A stretch of 64,000 bases of DNA. Source: Frondihabitans sucicola. Lineage in GTDB: Bacteria > Actinomycetota > Actinomycetes > Actinomycetales > Microbacteriaceae. The stretch spans positions 1,736,001 to 1,800,000 of the forward strand of contig NZ_AP027732.1 in the NCBI RefSeq assembly GCF_030296615.1, read 5' to 3'. A program made the translations under genes and the position numbers. This document shows, in pieces, positions 19,727 to 27,755 of the stretch (positions within the stretch are counted from its first letter, which is position 1; every line of letters starts with the position of its first letter). Under the pieces are notes generated by a model. The model was not told where the DNA came from, did no database searches, and was given only the letters and a program-made list of their open reading frames with translations.

Positions 19727-20313
19727 ATGGCTGACGACAACAGATGGCTCGTGGTCGGGCTCGGTAACCCCGGGCCCGGCTACGCTTCCACCCGGCACAA
19801 CGTCGGGCAGATGGTGCTCACCCTGCTCGGCGACCGCCTGCAGTCGGGTTTCAAGAACCACAAGACGCAGGCGACCGTCGCCGAAGGGCGCAGTTTTCCC
19901 GGCGGCCCGCGGCTGGTCCTGGCGAAACCGTTGACCTTCATGAACGTGAGCGGCCCGCCGGTCGCCGCGCTCCTGCGCTACTACGACCTCGACGTGTCGC
20001 GGTTGATCGTCGTCCACGACGAACTCGACATCCCGTTCGACACCCTCAAGCTCAAGCAGGGGGCGGGCACGGCGGTCACAACGGCCTGCGCGACATCATC
20101 GCCGCCTGCGGCTCCAACGACTTCACGCGGGTCCGCGTCGGCATCGGCCGCCCTCCCGGTCGGCAGTCGGCGGCCGACTTCGTGTTGCAAGACTTCTCGG
20201 CCGCGGAGCGCAAGACGCTGCCCAACCTCCTCGACGAGGCGGCAGACGCCGTCGAACTGATCGCCGGCGACGGTCTCACCGCCGCCCAGCTGAAGTTCCA
20301 CACCGCCGAGTAG
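19727..20313 (+). CDS. pth: Peptidyl-tRNA hydrolase (one frameshift)
   Basis: Pth releases peptides from prematurely dropped peptidyl-tRNA. Diagnostic motifs: [18 protein letters not shown] (catalytic His in TRHN), [10 protein letters not shown] and [10 protein letters not shown]. The frame breaks at the G run 20059-20063. One added G converts [10 protein letters not shown] into [20 protein letters not shown], restoring the strongly conserved GGHNGLRSI-type motif and an end at 20313. Corrected length is 195 residues, normal. As pth is essential in most bacteria, a sequencing error is the best explanation. Confidence 0.95.
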
Positions 20314-20325
20314 CACCGACCTCGA

Positions 20326-20397
20326 CGCCGCAACGCGTTTTGCAGACATCTCGACGTGCCGCGGCACGTCTCGATGTCCGCAAAACGCGTTGCGGCG
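20326..20397. terminator. 72-base near-perfect palindrome between pth and mfd
   Basis: Two 36-base half-sites (from CGCCGCAACGCGTTTTGC to its complement at the far end) pair with three mismatches and essentially no loop (centre GCCGCGGC). It begins 13 bases after the pth stop and ends 38 bases before the proposed mfd -10 box. It probably ends the rplY-pth transcript. A cruciform or structured-RNA role is also possible. Confidence 0.72.
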
Positions 20398-20435
20398 GGC
20401 AGCGAACACCCCGGGCCAGTGTCGGGGGTGCCACG

Positions 20436-20441
20436 TAGACT
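20436..20441 (+). promoter_or_regulatory. -10 element for leaderless mfd
   Basis: TAGACT lies 7 bases before the mfd GTG and there is no ribosome-binding site. Transcription would start at or next to the start codon. Confidence 0.55.
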
Positions 20442-20448
20442 TCGTCGA

Positions 20449-23400
20449 GTGATCCTTCAGGGCTTGATTCCTGCGCTTTCGCGCGCCTCCACGTTCGACG
20501 CTGCCCTGGCTCAGGCCGGTAGGTCCAGCGACTTCTCCCTCGTCGACGGCCTCCGCATTCCGCTGCTGGCAGGTCTTCTGTCCAGGCGCGAAGGGCCCCA
20601 GGCGCTCCTCGTCATCACGGCGACGGGCCGTGAGTCCGAGGCGGTTCGCACCTCTCTCGACAGCTATCTACCCGACGCCGAGATCCTCGAGTTCCCCGCG
20701 TGGGAGACCCTGCCGCACGAGCGCCTGAGCCCGAGCGCCGAGACGGTCGGCAAGCGCATCCACGCGCTCCGGCGGCTGGCCGCGTGGCAGAGGCAGGCCG
20801 ACGCCGATCCTGCGGGCCTCCGCCCTCTGGTGCTCGTGGCCGGCGTCCGGGCGGCGCTGCAGCCGATCTCCGACAACCTCGCCGACATCGACCCCGTGGT
20901 GCTCACCACGGGCGAACGCGGCTACGACCTCACCACGATCGCCCTGCAGCTCGTCGACCTGGCCTACGCCCGCGTCGACATGGTCACGCGCCGCGGCGAG
21001 TTCGCCGTGCGCGGCGGCATCCTCGACGTGTTCCCGCCCACCTCCGAGCACCCCGTGCGCGTCGACTTCTTCGGCGACGAGGTCGACCAGATCCGCCTGT
21101 TCTCGGTGGCCGACCAGCGCAGCCTCGACACCGAGGTCGACAGCGTCGAGCTTCCGCCGAGCCGCGAGATGCTGCTCACGGAGGCGGTCCGGCAGCGGGC
21201 CCGCGAAATGCAGCACGAGTTCCCGAGCCTCTCGACGATGCTCGAGAAACTCGGCCAGGGCATCCCGGTCGAGGGCATGGAGTCGCTGGCGCCGGCCCTC
21301 GTCCACCGACTGGTGCCGCTGACCCACTACCTGCCGGCATCCTGCGCTGTCGCCGTGCTCTCACCCGAGCGCGTCGTCTCCCGCGCGAAGAGCCTGGCCG
21401 AGACCAACCGCGAGTTCCTCGAGGCGGCCTGGAGCGCCGCGACGGCCGGTGCCGAAGCTCCGATCGACCTCGACTCGGGCGACTTCCTGACGCCGCGCGA
21501 CCTTCGCGACTCGGCCGGCGACCGCACGTGGTGGTCGCTGTCCGGCTTCGACGCGGGGCTGGTGCTCACCGACGAGGAGAAGATCGAGGCCGCGGGCGAC
21601 TACGTGCGCCTCGACGCCGAGACGGTGCCGAGCTTCTCGGGCAACGCCGAGGGTGCGCTCGACCACGTGGCAGCCCGCGTGGCCGACGGCTGGAGCGTCG
21701 TCGTCACCGCCCGCGGCGCAGGCCTCGTCGAGCGGGCTCGCGACGTCCTGGCGGATCGCGGTATCGCGGCTCGTCTTCTCGACGCTCTGCCGCCCGAACT
21801 GGAGCCGGGGGTCGTGCACCTCGTCGCCGGCGGCATCGAAGCCGGCTTCGAGCTGCCCGACGCCAAGATCGCCGTGCTCGGCGAGTCCGACTTCTACGGT
21901 CGGGCTGCGGGCTACGAGTCGCGCCAGGTGAAGAAACTCGCCTCCCGGCGCAAGAACGTGGTCGATCCGCTGCAGCTCAAGACGGGCGACATCGTCGTGC
22001 ACTCCACGCACGGCATCGGCAAGTTCCTCGAGCTCACCAGCCGTGAGGTGTCGACGGGCGGTCGCAACGCGGTCAAGCACAGCCGCGAATACCTCGTCCT
22101 CGAGTACGCCGCGTCGAAGCGCGGTCAGGCCGGAGACCGCCTCTACGTGCCGACCGACCAACTCGATCTCCTCAGCCGCTACGTCGGCGGCGAGGCGCCC
22201 AAGCTCTCGAAGATGGGCGGCAGCGACTGGTCGCAGGCGAAGGGCAAGGCCCGGAAGGCCGTCCGCGACATCGCCGTCGAACTCGTGAAGCTCTACTCGG
22301 CGCGCATGGCCTCCAAGGGCTACGCGTTCAGCCCCGACACCCCGTGGCAGCGCGAACTCGAAGAGGCGTTCCCATTCGCCGAGACGCCCGATCAGCTGAC
22401 CACCATCGACGAGATCAAGGCCGACATGGAGCGGCCGATCCCGATGGATCGCCTCATCTCAGGAGACGTCGGCTACGGCAAGACCGAGGTGGCGATCCGA
22501 GCGGCGTTCAAAGCGGTGCAGGATGGCAAGCAGGTCGCGATGCTGGTGCCGACCACCCTCCTGGTCAAGCAGCACATGGAGACCTTCGCCGAGCGCTTCG
22601 CCGGCTTCCCCGTCCACCTCAGGGCCCTCAGCCGCTTCCAGTCCGCCAAGGAGTCGAAAGAGACCATCGCCGGCATCGCCGACGGAACGGTCGACATCGT
22701 CATCGGCACCCACCGCATCCTGACCGACGGCCTGGCGTTCAAAGACCTGGGGCTGGTCGTCATCGACGAAGAGCAGCGGTTCGGCGTCGAGCACAAAGAC
22801 CAGCTGAAGAAGCTCAAGACCAACGTCGACATCCTGGCCATGAGCGCGACGCCGATCCCGCGCACGCTCGAGATGGCGGTCACCGGCATCCGCGAGATGT
22901 CGACGCTCGCCACGCCTCCCGAAGACCGCCACCCCATCCTCACGTTCGTCGGGCCCAACAGCGACCGGCAGGTCGCGGCCGCCATCCGTCGCGAGCTGCT
23001 GCGAGAGGGCCAGATCTTCTTCGTCCACAACCGTGTCTCGACCATCAACCGCACCGCGGCTCAGATCGCCGAACTCGTGCCCGAGGCCAGGATCGCGATC
23101 GCCCACGGTCAGATGCCCGAGTCGGCTCTCGAACAGGTCATGGTCGACTTCTGGGAGCGCAAGTTCGACGTGCTCGTCTCGACCACCATCATCGAGACCG
23201 GCCTCGACATCGCGAATGCGAACACTCTGATCATCGACCGGGCCGACCGGTACGGACTGTCGCAGCTGCACCAGCTCCGCGGCCGCGTGGGCCGCGGGCG
23301 CGAGCGCGGGTACGCCTATTTCCTCTACGACGCCGACAAGCCGCTCTCCGAGACCGCACAGGATCGCCTCGAAACGATCGCCGCGAACAACGAGCTCGGC

Positions 23401-24063
23401 GCGGGCATGCAGGTGGCGCTGAAAGACCTCGAGATCCGCGGCGCCGGAAACCTCCTCGGCGGCGAGCAGTCGGGCCACATCGCGGGCGTCGGCTTCGACC
23501 TGTACCTGCGCATGATCGGCGAGGCCGTCAACGCCTTCCGCGGCGACGTCGCCGAGGGCCAGACCGAGCTGCGGCTCGAGCTGCCCGTCGACGCGCACAT
23601 CCCCGAAGACTACGTCGAGAGCGAGCGACTGCGTCTCGAGGCGTACCAGAAGCTCTCGACCGCTTCGTCGCCGACGTCCTCCGACGAGCAGATCACCCAG
23701 GTCCTCGAAGAGTTGACCGACCGCTACGGCGAGCCGCCGGCGCAGGTGCTCGCCCTCATCGAGGTCTCGCGGCTCCGCCGCATGGCCCAGAAGACCGGGC
23801 TGAGCGAAGTCGTGGCGATGGGCTCGAACGTGCGCGTGGCGTCCTTCGAACTCGCCGACAGCGTGCAGCTGCGGCTCCAACGGCTCTTCCCGGGTGCCCG
23901 CTACTTCGCGCAGACGAAGTCCGTCACCGTCCCGATGCCCCGCAAGCACGGCGAGCCCCTCCCCGACGCCGAGCTGATCACCTGGGTCGAGCAACTGCTC
24001 ACCAGCGTCTACGGCGCGGAGGCCGCACGCCCCGCGGCCGACAGCGCTGCGTCGCAGGGCTAA
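20449..24063 (+). CDS. mfd: Transcription-repair coupling factor
   Basis: 1204 residues from GTG 20449, in the usual 1150-1200 range. Domains in order: UvrB-like N-terminal damage-interaction module (EFPAWETLPHERLSPS near residue 79), RNA-polymerase-interaction domain (GDIVVHSTHGIGKFLEL near 518), then the RecG-like helicase with Walker A GDVGYGKTEVAIRAAF, the DEEQ box VVIDEEQRFGVEHKD and motif VI QLRGRVGRGRERGYAYF, and a C-terminal TRCF domain. It removes RNA polymerase stalled at lesions and recruits UvrA. Start chosen from the -10 box 7 bases upstream; the ORF is open for 31 further codons without a plausible signal. No frameshift. Confidence 0.97.
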   Translation: MILQGLIPALSRASTFDAALAQAGRSSDFSLVDGLRIPLLAGLLSRREGPQALLVITATGRESEAVRTSLDSYLPDAEILEFPAWETLPHERLSPSAETVGKRIHALRRLAAWQRQADADPAGLRPLVLVAGVRAALQPISDNLADIDPVVLTTGERGYDLTTIALQLVDLAYARVDMVTRRGEFAVRGGILDVFPPTSEHPVRVDFFGDEVDQIRLFSVADQRSLDTEVDSVELPPSREMLLTEAVRQRAREMQHEFPSLSTMLEKLGQGIPVEGMESLAPALVHRLVPLTHYLPASCAVAVLSPERVVSRAKSLAETNREFLEAAWSAATAGAEAPIDLDSGDFLTPRDLRDSAGDRTWWSLSGFDAGLVLTDEEKIEAAGDYVRLDAETVPSFSGNAEGALDHVAARVADGWSVVVTARGAGLVERARDVLADRGIAARLLDALPPELEPGVVHLVAGGIEAGFELPDAKIAVLGESDFYGRAAGYESRQVKKLASRRKNVVDPLQLKTGDIVVHSTHGIGKFLELTSREVSTGGRNAVKHSREYLVLEYAASKRGQAGDRLYVPTDQLDLLSRYVGGEAPKLSKMGGSDWSQAKGKARKAVRDIAVELVKLYSARMASKGYAFSPDTPWQRELEEAFPFAETPDQLTTIDEIKADMERPIPMDRLISGDVGYGKTEVAIRAAFKAVQDGKQVAMLVPTTLLVKQHMETFAERFAGFPVHLRALSRFQSAKESKETIAGIADGTVDIVIGTHRILTDGLAFKDLGLVVIDEEQRFGVEHKDQLKKLKTNVDILAMSATPIPRTLEMAVTGIREMSTLATPPEDRHPILTFVGPNSDRQVAAAIRRELLREGQIFFVHNRVSTINRTAAQIAELVPEARIAIAHGQMPESALEQVMVDFWERKFDVLVSTTIIETGLDIANANTLIIDRADRYGLSQLHQLRGRVGRGRERGYAYFLYDADKPLSETAQDRLETIAANNELGAGMQVALKDLEIRGAGNLLGGEQSGHIAGVGFDLYLRMIGEAVNAFRGDVAEGQTELRLELPVDAHIPEDYVESERLRLEAYQKLSTASSPTSSDEQITQVLEELTDRYGEPPAQVLALIEVSRLRRMAQKTGLSEVVAMGSNVRVASFELADSVQLRLQRLFPGARYFAQTKSVTVPMPRKHGEPLPDAELITWVEQLLTSVYGAEAARPAADSAASQG

Positions 24064-24106
24064 GGCGCGGCGGCGCGCCCGGGTTGCCAGCGGTAGGCCG
24101 GTGGCC

Positions 24107-24187
24107 GCTGGCCGGTGGGCGCCAGGCCTGCCCGCTGGCCAGTGGGCGCCAGGCCTGCCCGCTGGCCGGTGCGCGCCGGGCCTACCC
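24107..24187. repeat. 27-bp tandem repeat, three units
   Basis: Units 24107-24133, 24134-24160 and 24161-24187. The first two differ at one position and the third at four. Each starts GCTGGCC and ends C[T/A]CC-like, GC-rich throughout. It lies between the mfd stop and a large palindrome, outside any gene. A minisatellite of this kind is a likely variable-number locus. Confidence 0.85.
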
Positions 24188-24190
24188 GGT

Positions 24191-24259
24191 GGCAACTCAG
24201 GAAAAACCCGTGATTTCTGCCTCGTGACGGGCAGAATCACGGGTTTCTCCTGAATTGCC
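24191..24259. terminator. Large palindrome between converging mfd and nhaA
   Basis: Arms of about 31 bases (24191-24221 and 24229-24259) with a 7-base loop and a few mismatches; inner parts are A/T-rich (AAAACCCGTGATT). It sits between converging genes and could terminate both. From 24260 to the nhaA end only short GC-rich sequence with two copies of GACCGCAACAGTG is seen. Confidence 0.72.
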
Positions 24260-24353
24260 GACACGGCACGCGGGCAGCGGCGTTGCGGCAGCCGCGCGGG
24301 ACCGCAACAGTGGGGGACCGCAACAGTGCGGCAACCGTGCGGCGAGAACCGAC

Positions 24354-25583
24354 CTAGCCGCGACCCGACGCGGCGGCACCGGCACCGGCGCCGCTGCCGG
24401 AAGCGCCAGCAGCCGCGGCCAGGCGCCGGCGGCGGTCGGCGCGCTTGAGCGAACTGACCAGGACCGCGGCGACGACGATCGAGATCGCCGACCCGAGAAG
24501 CACGGCGAGGGTGCCCTCGTCGACGATCTCGGCCGACTTCTTGAACGCCAGCTCGTTCATCAAGAGCGACACGGTGAAGCCGATGCCGCCGAGCATGGCG
24601 ACGGTGACGAGTTCGACGGTGCTCAGCGTCTGGCTTCGACGCGCGGGGTCGGGGTCGCGGAAGATGCGCGACGCGACGCTACCGGCGATGGTGATGCCGA
24701 TGAGCTTGCCGACCGGAAGCGCGACGACGATGGCCCAGAACACCGGGCTGAGCTGGCCGAGCCCGACGCTCGGTACCGCCACGGCCGCCGCGGCGAAGGC
24801 GAAGATCGGCAGGACGATCCCGTTGGTGATCGGCTCGAGGGTGTGCACCGCTTTGCGCGCGGGCCCCAGCGGCAGAACGAGCCCCACCGCCACGGCCGCG
24901 ATCGTCGCGTGCACGCCCGAGCGGTAGACGAGGTACCAGGTGACGACGGCGAGCACGACGACCACCACCACGGCGAGGACTCCGGCGGCACCGCGATGGC
25001 GCCCGAGGAACCGACCGGCGACGAAGGTCGCGACCACCGCGACGATGCCCAGGCCGAGGAAGAGCAGGTTGCTGCCGTGCGTGAAGAACACCGCGATGAT
25101 CAGGATCGCGACGAGGTCGTCCAGGACCGCGAGCGCGAGCAGGAACACCCGGATTCGCCCGGGAAGGGCGGAGCCGAACACCGCCAGCACCCCGAGCGCG
25201 AAAGCGATGTCGGTCGCCGTGGGGATCGGCCAGCCCGAACCGTACGCGGTGCCGAGCGTGATGAGCGCGTAGATTCCCGCCGGTGCGAGCACCCCGCCGA
25301 TGGCCGCTATGGCGGGGACGATGGCCTTCGAGACGGTGTTGAGATCGCCGCGGATCAGCTCGTGCTTCAGATCGACGGCGACCACGAAGAAGAACAGGGC
25401 GAGAAGGCCATCACTGACCCAGTGCCCGACCGACAGGTCGAGGCCGATCGCAGGCAGGTCGAGGTGATGGTTCTTGATGGCCAGGAGGCCGGGGCCCGTG
25501 GGCAGGTTGGCGAGGACGAGCCCGAGGACGGCGGCCCCGAGAAGGAGACCGGCGGAGGCGCGTTCGGAACGGAAGAGGCTCAT
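24354..25583 (-). CDS. nhaA: Na+/H+ antiporter NhaA
   Basis: 409 residues with about 12 membrane helices. The ion-binding aspartates are visible in ALAVLDDLVAILIIAVFF, and the family motif WPIPTATDIAFALGVLAVFG is intact. The protein exports Na+ in exchange for protons, supporting pH and salt homeostasis. The C terminus is a short Arg- then Ala/Gly-rich tail (from about residue 380), unlike the compact end of E. coli NhaA. It is transcribed divergently from mazG. The ATG at 25583 is followed at once by SLFRSERASAGLLLG, the usual start. Confidence 0.95.
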   Translation of the reverse strand: MSLFRSERASAGLLLGAAVLGLVLANLPTGPGLLAIKNHHLDLPAIGLDLSVGHWVSDGLLALFFFVVAVDLKHELIRGDLNTVSKAIVPAIAAIGGVLAPAGIYALITLGTAYGSGWPIPTATDIAFALGVLAVFGSALPGRIRVFLLALAVLDDLVAILIIAVFFTHGSNLLFLGLGIVAVVATFVAGRFLGRHRGAAGVLAVVVVVVLAVVTWYLVYRSGVHATIAAVAVGLVLPLGPARKAVHTLEPITNGIVLPIFAFAAAAVAVPSVGLGQLSPVFWAIVVALPVGKLIGITIAGSVASRIFRDPDPARRSQTLSTVELVTVAMLGGIGFTVSLLMNELAFKKSAEIVDEGTLAVLLGSAISIVVAAVLVSSLKRADRRRRLAAAAGASGSGAGAGAAASGRG

Positions 25584-25689
25584 GGCGTCCTGTCAAAAGA
25601 GGGTCGGCTGCAAAGTTGTCGACCAGGCTTCCCGACTCACCGAGAACGATTCTATCGTGAGGGGTCCGACATTCGGCGACGGGAGCGCA

Positions 25690-26393
25690 GTGGAGAACAC
25701 GAAGTCCGAGGAGGCGCTCCGAGCGCTCGAAGCCACGGTCGATTCACTCCTGGATCCGCCCGGCTGCGAGTGGAATCGATCCCAGACCCACCGGTCGCTC
25801 GTCACGTACCTCGTGGAGGAGTCGTTCGAGCTCGTCGAGGCGATCGAAGACGGCACCGTCGACGACCTCCGGGAGGAGCTCGGCGACGTGCTGTATCAGG
25901 TGGTGCTCCATGCCGGGATCGCCGAACGCGCGGGAGAGGGCTTCGGCCTGGCGGAGGTCATGGCCGAGGTCGATGAGAAGATCCGGCGCCGCCACCCCCA
26001 CGTCTTCGGCGACGACACGGCGTCGGACGTCGACGACATCGTGCGTCTCTGGTCGCTCGCGAAGGCGCGCGAGAAGAAGTCGCGGGCGAGTGCGTACGAC
26101 GGCGTGCCCGTCGGGTTGCCGGCTCTCGCACGGGCGCAGAAGGTCGCGGCGCGGGCGGAAGCCGAGCGGGCGCGTCGAGGCGAGGGCGCAGGATCCTGCC
26201 CCCTCGTCCGGCAGAAGACGAGAGTGCCCCCGACTCGGAGGAGGCGTGGGGTCTGTGGTTGCTCTCGCACGTGGACGCGGCCTCGGAGCGAGGCTGGGAC
26301 GCGGAACGCGCCCTCCGCGGGGCGGTCCGAGAGCGTGAGGCGAGCCTTCGTCGAGCCGAGGCTGCTCGACGAGAGTCGGCCGGCGACGCCTGA
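25690..26393 (+). CDS. mazG: MazG-family nucleoside triphosphate pyrophosphohydrolase (probable frameshift)
   Basis: MazG hydrolyses (d)NTPs and is thought to clear aberrant nucleotides or tune ppGpp. The metal-binding helices are clear: YLVEESFELVEAIEDG (EExxE) and LREELGDVLYQVVLHA. GTG 25690 is preceded by GGGAG, and a -10-like TATCGT lies at 25653-25658. Past residue about 165 the first frame becomes Arg/Pro-rich, while a second frame encodes a convincing end (SEEAWGLWLLSHVDAASERG) stopping at 26393. One missing C, perhaps in 26199-26203, would join them. The exact site is uncertain because the linker is not conserved. Confidence 0.85.
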
Positions 26394-26710
26394 TCTGGCT
26401 GGGATCCGGACGCCGACAGACGTGAGGGAGGTGGCGGGGCGCCCCACAACCCGAATAGAGGGGACCCCGCCCGAGCAGGTGATCAGCCATGCTCGACCGC
26501 GCTTGTTCAGCGCGGTGGTTCCATCATACACACAAGTGAAATGTCATAAAATCGTTCACGGTATTTCAGAAGTTTCGCACGAATTTCAGCGGGCTCCGGA
26601 GGCCGCTCACGGCCTGCTCCGTCCCGCTGTCTAGCGTCTGTTATGGTGATCGTTGCTCGCCGGGGCTGCGTAGGGCGGCCCGCGACGGCGACACACGAAA
26701 GACGATATCG
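26394..26710. promoter_or_regulatory. mazG-tetR intergenic region: terminator, AT-rich operator-like cluster, promoter
   Basis: No gene. A terminator-like stem (arms 26433-26445 and 26460-26472) follows mazG. From 26520 to 26580 the sequence is unusually AT-rich and holds three TGAAAT boxes: TGAAATGTCA at 26537-26546 and two in inverse orientation (TATTTCAG, AATTTCAG). TAGCGT (26632-26637) is a likely -10 for tetR. The boxes are candidate operators for the TetR protein. Confidence 0.5.
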
Positions 26711-27310
26711 ATGCCGCGCAAACCTGACCCGACCCGCAAGCCTGAGCTGCTCGGTCAGATTCTCGATCATCTCACGGGGCGGACGCTGGCGACGGTCTCT
26801 TTCCGCACTCTTGCCGAAGCGCTCGGGGTCAGCACCTACGTGTTCGTCTACCATTTCGGGAACCGCGCTCAGCTCGTCGACGAGATCGTCCGAGCGATCG
26901 TGGCCCGCCAGGACGACCTGCTGGCAGTCGACCCCGCCGAGCTCGACGAAGGCGCCTGGCGCGAGTTCATGTCGTCGTCCTGGGAGGTCGTCTCGTCGCC
27001 GCGGAACCTCCAGCTGCAGCGACTCGAGTACGAAGCCGCGATGCTCGAGATGATCGAGGGCCGGGGGTCGGGTATCTCGCGCTCGGCGGTGGCCAAATGG
27101 CACGCATTCGCGGCGGCGTGGTGCGTCGCTCGCGGAGTGCCGGCCGACCAGGCAGACGTCGAAGCGCGCCTGTTCACGGATGCCGTGTACGGCCTGCAGT
27201 ACGACGCGCTCGCCACCGGCGACGTCCGGGGCGTGACCGCCGCCTTCGACTTGCACGTCGACGCCTTCGCGCACCGCGTGCGAGCCCTCGCCGGGGTTTC
27301 GGCGGCCTGA
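26711..27310 (+). CDS. TetR-family transcriptional regulator
   Basis: 199 residues. The N-terminal helix-turn-helix reads SFRTLAEALGVSTYVFVYHF (about residues 36-55), matching the TetR pattern with the usual Tyr-x-x-Phe ending. The rest is an alpha-helical ligand domain with no recognisable specificity. Only a weak AAAGA precedes the ATG. The stop codon lies inside a perfect hairpin (GGCGGC-CTGA-GCCGCC). Target genes are unknown: the gene stands alone between mazG and hisS, but an identical 10-base box TGAAATGTCA occurs before it and again before hisS. That suggests autoregulation and perhaps control of the downstream promoter. Confidence 0.88.
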   Translation: MPRKPDPTRKPELLGQILDHLTGRTLATVSFRTLAEALGVSTYVFVYHFGNRAQLVDEIVRAIVARQDDLLAVDPAELDEGAWREFMSSSWEVVSSPRNLQLQRLEYEAAMLEMIEGRGSGISRSAVAKWHAFAAAWCVARGVPADQADVEARLFTDAVYGLQYDALATGDVRGVTAAFDLHVDAFAHRVRALAGVSAA

Positions 27311-27425
27311 GCCGCCGCACTCGCGCGCGCTCGGGCGGCCTGAGCCGCCGCGCTCTGACGCAGGCCGTCGGCACGTCGCGGTCGGCCTCGTAGGCCGGAG
27401 CCGCGCGCCGTAGCCGCGCGCCGCG

Positions 27426-27495
27426 CCAGCACGCCTGAGCCAGCAAGCCTGCGCCAGCAAACCCGCGCCTGCAAGCCCGCGCCAGCCGGGCGAGT
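27426..27495. repeat. 14-bp tandem repeat, four to five units
   Basis: Units begin at 27426, 27440, 27454, 27468 and (degenerate) 27482. Consensus CCAGCAAGCCTGCG. Purely intergenic, downstream of tetR. Likely a slippage-generated minisatellite. Confidence 0.8.
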
Positions 27496-27529
27496 GGCGG
27501 TGCCCGGTGTTCTCGCACCGGGCGCCGCC
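27496..27529. terminator. Strong hairpin downstream of tetR
   Basis: Arms GGCGGTGCCCGGTG and CACCGGGCGCCGCC form a 14-bp stem with one G.T pair and a 6-base loop. No T run, as is common in GC-rich actinobacteria. Confidence 0.6.
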
Positions 27530-27755
27530 GGCCAGCCCGGATCGCTTCCGCAGGGAAGGAGCGAGCCGTCTGGCAGACAGACGTGCAACCCGATTCACGT
27601 CTGTCGTCGTGTGGCCGAGGGAAGGCCCCTCGGCCGAGTTTGGAGAGCCGGTCGAACCGCTGCGAGCTCGACCGACAGATCTAGAGTACATGAAATGTCA
27701 CATCCGCGCAACGAGTCGTTCGAGCGCCCCGTCTCCGGTCTGGAAGAATCGCCTC

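Larger units (their letters stand above)
27301..27755. other. Repeat- and hairpin-rich tetR-hisS intergenic region
   Basis: No gene. Contents in order: two exact copies of an 18-base element centred on GGCGGC-CTGA-GCCGCC (27301-27318, 27334-27351), the first overlapping the tetR stop. Next come a 13-base duplication (27399-27423) and a 14-bp tandem repeat of four to five units (27426-27495). A perfect 14-bp stem with one G.T pair follows (27496-27529), then a 10-bp stem GACAGACGTG/CACGTCTGTC (27576-27605). Last is a -10-like TAGAGT (27682-27687) with TGAAATGTCA just behind it (27691-27700). Confidence 0.7.

Noticed and set aside
22344..24264. Long frames on both strands overlapping mfd
   Set aside because: mfd is intact and carries all helicase motifs; the alternatives are Arg-rich shadows.
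26643..27053. Possible leaderless gene starting ATG 26643 just after TAGCGT
   Set aside because: Its product is a low-complexity Arg/Ser sequence overlapping tetR in another frame; TAGCGT is better read as the tetR promoter.
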